Assembly (NCBI RefSeq): GCF_003443735.1
Contig: NZ_CP031969.1
Span: 2,728,001-2,792,000, forward strand
Length of the DNA stretch: 64,000 bases
DNA from: Streptomyces sp. CC0208
GTDB taxonomy: Bacteria > Actinomycetota > Actinomycetes > Streptomycetales > Streptomycetaceae
Reading direction: 5' to 3'
The notes beneath the pieces are model-generated. The model had not been told where the DNA came from. It searched no databases and saw only the letters and a program-made list of their open reading frames with translations. The position numbers were made by a program, and so were the translations under genes. This document shows positions 58,706 through 64,000 of the stretch, one piece after another. How positions within the stretch are numbered: position 1 is the stretch's first letter; each line of letters opens with the position of its first letter.

Positions 58706-61537
58706 GTGACCCCCCGCCCCACCCCCAGCGGTTCGGACCCGAAGAAGACCGCGAAGAAGAAGGTCGCGGAGAAGGCAGTGACCAAGAAGGCCTCGGCGCA
58801 GAAGGCGGAGCCGGTGGCCAAGAAGGCGACCGCGAAGAAGGCGGGCGCCGGGAAGACGGCCGCGGCCCCGGGCACGGGGGCTGCGGGTACCGCAGCGGCG
58901 GCCGGTGCGGCGGCTGCCGAGACGGCCGGAGCTGCGAAAGCCGGCGCCAAGAAGGTCGCCGCCGGGACAGCCGGTGTCGTGAAGGCCGTGGCCAAGAAGG
59001 TCGGCGCTGAAACCGCCGGTGCCGCCGAAGCCGGCGGCAAGAAGGCCGGTACCGAAAAGGCCGCCGCCGAGAAGGCCGTCGCCCGGAAGACCGTGGCCAA
59101 GAAGGCGCTGGTCAAGGAGGCGGGCGTCGACAAACCGGTCGTGAAGAAGGCTGCCGCCAAGAAGGGCGCGGTGAAGAAGGTGACGGCGAAGAAGGCGACC
59201 GACAAGAAGGTGCCTGCCAAGAAGGTGCCTGCCAAGAAGGTGACCGCCAAGAAGGCCGCGGCGCCGAAGCCGGGCGATGAGACCCCCGTGGCGGAGCCGG
59301 TCGCCGCCCCGGTCCTCGCGCCGGACGAATTCGCCTCGCTCCCGGCCGCGTCACCGGAGGTGCCCGCCGCCGACCGGGACCGGCTGCTCTCCGGCACCCA
59401 CCACAATCCGCACGGGGTGCTGGGAGCCCACCCGGTTCCCGGCGGGGTGGCCTTCCGGGTCTTCCGTCCGTACGCCCGGGGCGTCACGGTCGTGGCCGGG
59501 GACGTGCGGGCCGAACTGCAGGACGACGGCGAGGGCTTCTTCTCCGGCCTGCTGCCGCTGCGGGAGATCCCCACCTACCGGCTGCTCGTCGCGTACGAGG
59601 AGACGGTCCAGGACACCGAGGACGGGTACGCCTTCCTGCCCGCGCTCGGCGACCTCGACCTGCATCTGATCGGCGAGGGCCGGCACGAGCAGCTGTGGAC
59701 CGTGCTGGGCGCGCAGCCCATGACCCACCAGGGCGTGACGGGGACCCGCTTCACGGTGTGGGCGCCGAACGCGCGCGGTGTGCGGGTGGCCGGCACCTTC
59801 AACTTCTGGGACCCCTCGGCGTTCGCGATGCGCTCGCTCGGCTCCACCGGGGTCTGGGAGCTGTTCGTGCCCGGTGTCGGCGAGGGCGAGCTGTACAAGT
59901 TCGAGATCACCCGCCCCGACGGCTCCAAGACCCTGCGCGCGGACCCGCTGGCCCGCCGCACGGAGGTCCCGCCCAACACCTCCTCGATCATCCACGCCTC
60001 GCACCACGAGTGGCAGGACCAGGAGTGGCTGGCGAACCGGGCGGCCGGCGCCCCCGCCCACGAGGCCCCCTTCTCGGTCTACGAGATCCATCTCCCCTCC
60101 TGGCGACCCGGCCTGACCTACCGTCAGCTCGCCGAGCAACTGCCCTCCTACGTCAAGGACCTGGGCTTCACCCACGTCGAGCTGATGCCGGTCGCCGAGC
60201 ACCCCTTCGGCGGCTCCTGGGGCTACCAGGTCACCGGCTTCTACGCGCCCACGGCCCGGCTGGGCACCCCCGACGACTTCAAGTACCTCGTCGACGCGCT
60301 CCACCAGGCCGGGATCGGCGTACTGATGGACTGGGTGCCGGCCCACTTCCCGCGCGACGACTGGGCGCTCGCCGAGTTCGACGGCCGCACCCTGTACGAA
60401 CACGAGGACCCGCTCCGCGCGGCCCACCCCGACTGGGGCACGCTGGAGTTCGACTACGGACGCCGGGAGGTGCGCAACTTCCTGGTGGCCAACGCCGTGT
60501 ACTGGTGCGAGGAGTTCCACATCGACGGCCTGCGGGTCGACGCGGTCGCCTCGATGCTCTACCTCGACTACTCGCGCGAGCCGGGCCAGTGGATCCCCAA
60601 CGTGCACGGCGGCCGGGAGAACCTGGACGCGGTGGACTTCCTCCAGGAGATGAACGCGACGGTCTACCGCCGGGTGCCGGGCGTGGTGACGATCGCGGAG
60701 GAGTCCACGGCCTGGGACGGCGTGACGCGGGCGACGCACCACATGGGCCCGGGCGGCTTCGGCGGCCTCGGCTTCGGCCTGAAGTGGAACATGGGCTGGA
60801 TGCACGACTCACTGGACTACATGGCCCACGAGCCGGTGCACCGCAAGTACCACCACCACGAGATGACGTTCTCGATGGTGTACGCGTACAGCGAGAACTA
60901 CGTCCTGCCGATCTCCCACGACGAGGTGGTGCACGGCAAACGCTCACTGGTCTCGAAGATGCCGGGCGACTGGTGGCAGCAGCGTGCCAATCTCCGTGCC
61001 TACCTGGCCTTCATGTGGGCGCATCCCGGCAAGCAACTCCTGTTCATGGGCCAGGAGTTCGCCCAGGGCGCCGAGTGGTCGGAGGCCCACGGTCCCGACT
61101 GGTGGCTGCTCGACCCGGCGTACGGCGCCGAGGCGGACCACCGGGGCGTCCGCGACCTGGTCCGCGACCTGAACGTCGTGTACCGCCACACCCCGGCCCT
61201 GTGGCAGCGCGACACGGACCCCTCGGGCTTCCAGTGGATCGTGGGCGACGCGTCGGAGGACAACGTCTTCGCCTTCCTGAGGTACGACGCGGAAGGGATC
61301 CCCCTGCTGTCGGTGTCCAACCTCGCCCCGGTGGTCCGCCCCGGCTACCGCCTGGGCGCCCCGGACGACGTCCCGGCCTGGCTGGAGTCCCTGAACACGG
61401 ACGCCGCCAGGTACGGCGGCGGCGACGTGACCAATCCGGAGATCGTGAAGCCGGACCCGCAGAGCTGGCACGGCCGCCCGGCCAGCCTCCAGCTGACGCT
61501 GCCGCCCCTGGCCACGGTGTGGCTGCGCCCGGCCTGA
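58706..61537 (+). CDS. glgB: glycogen branching enzyme GlgB with histone-H1-like tail
   Basis: A 943-residue branching enzyme. Residues about 1-190 are almost only Lys, Ala, Val, Thr and Gly with many KK-containing repeats (e.g. [16 protein letters not shown]), resembling histone H1/HupS tails, then an acidic-Pro linker to about 222. The enzyme proper follows: N-domain from [23 protein letters not shown]48, GH13_9 barrel with D612 ([10 protein letters not shown]) and E665 (IAEESTAW), spaced exactly as E. coli D405/E458, and the C-terminal domain. GTG start with AGGAGG upstream. It introduces alpha-1,6 branches in the glucan made by GlgE. The tail could bind nucleic acid, polyphosphate or the glucan surface. 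Confidence 0.95.
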   Translation: MTPRPTPSGSDPKKTAKKKVAEKAVTKKASAQKAEPVAKKATAKKAGAGKTAAAPGTGAAGTAAAAGAAAAETAGAAKAGAKKVAAGTAGVVKAVAKKVGAETAGAAEAGGKKAGTEKAAAEKAVARKTVAKKALVKEAGVDKPVVKKAAAKKGAVKKVTAKKATDKKVPAKKVPAKKVTAKKAAAPKPGDETPVAEPVAAPVLAPDEFASLPAASPEVPAADRDRLLSGTHHNPHGVLGAHPVPGGVAFRVFRPYARGVTVVAGDVRAELQDDGEGFFSGLLPLREIPTYRLLVAYEETVQDTEDGYAFLPALGDLDLHLIGEGRHEQLWTVLGAQPMTHQGVTGTRFTVWAPNARGVRVAGTFNFWDPSAFAMRSLGSTGVWELFVPGVGEGELYKFEITRPDGSKTLRADPLARRTEVPPNTSSIIHASHHEWQDQEWLANRAAGAPAHEAPFSVYEIHLPSWRPGLTYRQLAEQLPSYVKDLGFTHVELMPVAEHPFGGSWGYQVTGFYAPTARLGTPDDFKYLVDALHQAGIGVLMDWVPAHFPRDDWALAEFDGRTLYEHEDPLRAAHPDWGTLEFDYGRREVRNFLVANAVYWCEEFHIDGLRVDAVASMLYLDYSREPGQWIPNVHGGRENLDAVDFLQEMNATVYRRVPGVVTIAEESTAWDGVTRATHHMGPGGFGGLGFGLKWNMGWMHDSLDYMAHEPVHRKYHHHEMTFSMVYAYSENYVLPISHDEVVHGKRSLVSKMPGDWWQQRANLRAYLAFMWAHPGKQLLFMGQEFAQGAEWSEAHGPDWWLLDPAYGAEADHRGVRDLVRDLNVVYRHTPALWQRDTDPSGFQWIVGDASEDNVFAFLRYDAEGIPLLSVSNLAPVVRPGYRLGAPDDVPAWLESLNTDAARYGGGDVTNPEIVKPDPQSWHGRPASLQLTLPPLATVWLRPA

Positions 61538-61546
61538 ACCAGAACT

Positions 61547-61576
61547 CCGGAGCGGACCCGTGGGGGTCCGCTCCGG
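61547..61576. terminator. bidirectional terminator between glgB and helD
   Basis: A perfect 13-bp stem, CCGGAGCGGACCC with GGGTCCGCTCCGG, and a 4-nt loop, located between the convergent glgB and helicase genes. Confidence 0.82.
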
Positions 61577-61619
61577 GACGCCGGGGCATCCTCGCAAGGG
61601 CCGAGGTGACCCATGACGC

Positions 61620-63872
61620 TCAGGTGGTGACCAGCGCCTTCGGCAGCCGGCCCGTGTGCAGCACGCCCAGCCGCTGGGTTGCCCGGGTCAGCGCCACATA
61701 CAGGTCGCTCGTGCCGTAGAGGCCCGGCTCGACCACGAGCACGGAGTCGAACTCGAGCCCCTTCGACTGCCGGGGGTCGAGGAGCACGACGGGGTGCGTC
61801 AGGTCGGGTTCCGCGCCCGCCGTCACCCCGTCGAGACGGGCCGCGAGCCTGCGGTGCAGATGGCGGGGGGCGATGACCGCGAGCCGGCCCTCGGCGGGGG
61901 TCAGCTCCTTCACCGCCTCCGCGACCGCGCCGGGCAGGTCGTCGGTGGCCCGCACCCACGGCCGTACCCCCGTCGACCGTACCGAGCTCGGCGGCTCGAA
62001 GCCGGGGTCCGACGCGCGCACCACGGCCGCCGCGAGCTCCATGATCTCGGCCGGGGTGCGGTAGTTGACGCCCAGCCGCGCGTGCTCCCAGCGGTCCTGG
62101 ACGTACGGCTGAAGGATCTGCTGCCAGGAACCCACGCCCGCCGCCTCCGCGGTCTGCGCCGGGTCCCCGACCAGGGTCATCGAGCGGGTCGGACTGCGCC
62201 GCATGAGCAACCGCCAGGCCATCGGCGACAGTTCCTGCGCCTCGTCGACGATGATGTGCCCGAACGCCCAGGTGCGGTCGGCCGCCGCGCGCTCGGCGGC
62301 GCTGCGGTGGTCGTCCTCCTCCTGCCGCTCGGCGAACCGCTCGGCGTCGATGATGTCGTGCGCGGACAGGACCTCGGAGTCCTCCTCGTCCTTGTCGTCG
62401 AACTCGTAGGTGCGCGAGGCGTACGAGACGTCCAGCACGCCCTGTGCGTACGCGACCTGGGACTCGCGCTCGCGCTCGGCCCGGGCCCGCGCCAACCGCT
62501 CGTCCACGCCGAGGAGTTCGGCCGCCTCGTCGAGCAGTGGCACGTCCGCCACGGTCCAGCCGCGGCTGACCGGGCGGCGGATCGCGGCCGCGTCCTCGTC
62601 AGGGAGGTAGCCGACGGGGTCGGCGAGGAAGTCGGCGACCAAGCGCTGCGGGGTCAGGCGCGGCCACAACTGGTCGATGGCGGCCCAGACCTCGGGGTTC
62701 TCGGCGAGTTCGTCGCGGATCTGCGTGATGTCGCTCGGGTCCAGCAGATTGGTCCCGTCGAAGGGGTCCGTGCCGATGCGTTCGGCGACCATGTCGGTGA
62801 GCGTGTTGAGGATGTGGCCCTCGAAGTGCTCACGGGCGACGTTGTGCGGCAGCCGGGCGGCGCGGGTCTTCTCGCGGGCGACCTTGACCAGGCCGTCGTC
62901 GAGCATGAGGATCTCGCGGTCGTGCTCGATCGCGATCACCGGGTCGGGCAGTGCCTGCCAGTCGCGTACGACGTCGGCGAGGACGTCCGCCATGGCGGCG
63001 CGCCCCTTCACCGCGGCCGCGGCACGGCTGTCGGTCGCCGTCGCCTTCACGCCGGGGAAGAGCTCCCCGACCGTCGCGAGCAGCACGCCCGTCTCGCCCA
63101 GCGAGGGCAGCACCTCGCCGATGTAGCCGAGGAAGGCGGGGTTGGGGCCGACGATCAGCACCGCCCGCTTGGCCAGCAGCTCCCGGTGTTCGTACAGGAG
63201 ATACGCGGCCCGGTGCAGGGCGACGGCCGTCTTGCCGGTGCCAGGGCCGCCCTCCACCACCAGTACCCCGCGGTGGGGGGCGCGGATGATCTCGTCCTGC
63301 TCGGCCTGGATGGTCTGCACGATGTCGCTCATGCGGCCGGTGCGCGCGGAGTTGAGCGCGGCGAGCAGTACGGCGTCGCCGGTCGGGTCCTCGTGGCCGG
63401 TCCGTTCCTGGTCGCCCAGGTCGAGGATCTCGTCGTGCAGGTCGGTCACCCGCCGGCCCTCGGTGCCGATGTGCCGACGGCGGCGCAGGCCCATCGGGGT
63501 GTGGCCGGTGGCCAGGTAGAAGGGGCGGGCGACGTCGGCCCGCCAGTCGATGAGGATCGGGGTGCGGTCGGCGTCCTCGGTGCGCAGTCCGATCCGGCCG
63601 ATGTGATGAGTGGTGCCCGAGGTGAAGTCGATCCGGCCGAAGCAGAGGGAGCCGTCGACCGCGTTCAGCGCGGCCAGCAGCCCCGAGCGCTCGGCGACCA
63701 GGATGTCCCGCTCCAGCCGGGCCTGCATCGGGGTGTTGCCCTGGCCGAGCGCGTCCGTGACGGAGGCCTCGGTGTCGCCGCGCAGGGCGTCCACATGTGC
63801 GTACAGCCCGTCGATGAATTCCTGTTCCTGCCGCAATTCATCGTCCGGAAAACCGGTGTTTGACAATTCCAC
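61620..63872 (-). CDS. helD: HelD-family RNA polymerase-associated helicase
   Basis: A 750-residue UvrD/Rep-like SF1 protein. The N-terminal 180 residues include a coiled-coil arm (LRQEQEFIDGLYAHVDAL). They are followed by Walker A GGPGTGKT at 208-215, a long insertion, Walker B IIVDEAQELSPM, motif III GDPAQT and the C-terminal VALTRATQRL. Size, the N-terminal arm and the acidic linker (DDKDEEDSEV) fit actinobacterial HelD, which binds RNA polymerase, clears it from DNA and in some species (HelR) gives rifamycin tolerance. GTG start; ribosome site weak. It is convergent with glgB. Confidence 0.88.
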   Translation of the reverse strand: MELSNTGFPDDELRQEQEFIDGLYAHVDALRGDTEASVTDALGQGNTPMQARLERDILVAERSGLLAALNAVDGSLCFGRIDFTSGTTHHIGRIGLRTEDADRTPILIDWRADVARPFYLATGHTPMGLRRRRHIGTEGRRVTDLHDEILDLGDQERTGHEDPTGDAVLLAALNSARTGRMSDIVQTIQAEQDEIIRAPHRGVLVVEGGPGTGKTAVALHRAAYLLYEHRELLAKRAVLIVGPNPAFLGYIGEVLPSLGETGVLLATVGELFPGVKATATDSRAAAAVKGRAAMADVLADVVRDWQALPDPVIAIEHDREILMLDDGLVKVAREKTRAARLPHNVAREHFEGHILNTLTDMVAERIGTDPFDGTNLLDPSDITQIRDELAENPEVWAAIDQLWPRLTPQRLVADFLADPVGYLPDEDAAAIRRPVSRGWTVADVPLLDEAAELLGVDERLARARAERERESQVAYAQGVLDVSYASRTYEFDDKDEEDSEVLSAHDIIDAERFAERQEEDDHRSAAERAAADRTWAFGHIIVDEAQELSPMAWRLLMRRSPTRSMTLVGDPAQTAEAAGVGSWQQILQPYVQDRWEHARLGVNYRTPAEIMELAAAVVRASDPGFEPPSSVRSTGVRPWVRATDDLPGAVAEAVKELTPAEGRLAVIAPRHLHRRLAARLDGVTAGAEPDLTHPVVLLDPRQSKGLEFDSVLVVEPGLYGTSDLYVALTRATQRLGVLHTGRLPKALVTT

Positions 63873-63965
63873 TCCCGCCCGGATATACTGTGCTCACTGA
63901 ACTTCTTTGCGACCCACGCCTTTATGCACAGATTCGAAGTCGCGAATCATTGAATATACGCAAAG

Positions 63966-63997
63966 AAATCCCCCGAGCGCAATCGCTCGGGGGATTT
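63966..63997. terminator. 14-bp hairpin at the right edge
   Basis: AAATCCCCCGAGCG pairs perfectly with CGCTCGGGGGATTT around a CAAT loop. With A- and T-tracts on either side, it can terminate transcripts from either direction, most probably those of a gene beyond the window. It lies about 95 nt upstream of the helD start. Confidence 0.7.
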
Positions 63998-64000
63998 CTG

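Noticed and set aside
59209..59235. Tandem repeat in glgB taken as a mobile or CRISPR-like repeat
   Set aside because: It is a 15-nt coding repeat (VPAKK) within the Lys/Ala tail, explained by slippage in a low-complexity coding region.
63966..63997. Rifamycin-associated element upstream of helD
   Set aside because: The palindrome here (CCCCCGAGCG...CGCTCGGGGG) does not match the remembered GGGGCTTGC-type half-sites, and it has terminator features.

Overview
The window is very GC-rich chromosomal DNA from a Streptomyces or a very close relative. The basis is GC-ending codon use with frequent GTG starts, Streptomyces-type families (CabC calcium-binding protein, SseB-like pair, the GlgE-TreS-maltokinase-GlgB set), 4-bp ATGA/GTGA gene overlaps, and a tandem glycine riboswitch ahead of gcvT. 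From memory, the order from the left-hand genes through gcvT-gcvH-glyA-sdaA to the glycogen genes and HelD resembles the S. coelicolor SCO5439-SCO5485 region in reverse; I could not check this. It reads as core chromosome rather than a genomic island. I see no rRNA, tRNA, CRISPR array, transposase or prophage.

Layout. 0.1-5 kb: two small membrane proteins divergent from a DesT/FabR-like TetR regulator, a Ser/Gly/Pro-rich lipoprotein, a lone WYL C-terminal domain coupled to a thioesterase, a membrane-anchored esterase and a TRIC-type cation channel. 5-13 kb: a secreted M1 aminopeptidase carrying a rare TTA codon, and a five-gene oligopeptide ABC importer. 13-20.5 kb: two SseB-like genes, a P-loop kinase-like gene, then gcvT-gcvH-glyA-sdaA for glycine/serine catabolism, with a tandem glycine riboswitch upstream and an intrinsic terminator directly before the sdaA ribosome site. 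20.7-29.3 kb: GH25 lysozyme, MOSC protein, CabC, acetyltransferase, beta-propeller lipoprotein plus divergent polysaccharide deacetylase, anti-sigma-type ATPase, enoyl-CoA hydratase and two paralogous L,D-transpeptidases. 29.5-33.3 kb: glgX and a Tat-exported sulfatase.

33.2-44.2 kb is an export block: an ABC-2 exporter with a two-component system on the minus strand, and four ABC half-exporters on the plus strand. The half-exporters look like two heterodimers with degenerate nucleotide sites. The third carries an in-frame copy of a repeat that also lies between the two sseB-like genes. 44.4-48.4 kb holds two paralogous thermolysin-like proteases with a shared promoter block. 48.5-61.5 kb holds a DUF1990 protein, glgP, a subtilisin-like protease and the glgE-treS-mak-glgB operon, which interconverts trehalose, maltose 1-phosphate and branched alpha-glucan. 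GlgB has a roughly 220-residue Lys/Ala-rich, histone-H1-like N-terminal tail. The window closes with a HelD-type RNA-polymerase-associated helicase.

Main candidates for novelty: the exonised repeat in the ABC exporter, the complementary degenerate ABC pair, the H1-like tail on GlgB, the terminator abutting sdaA, the TTA codon in the M1 peptidase, and the shared promoter block of the M4 proteases.
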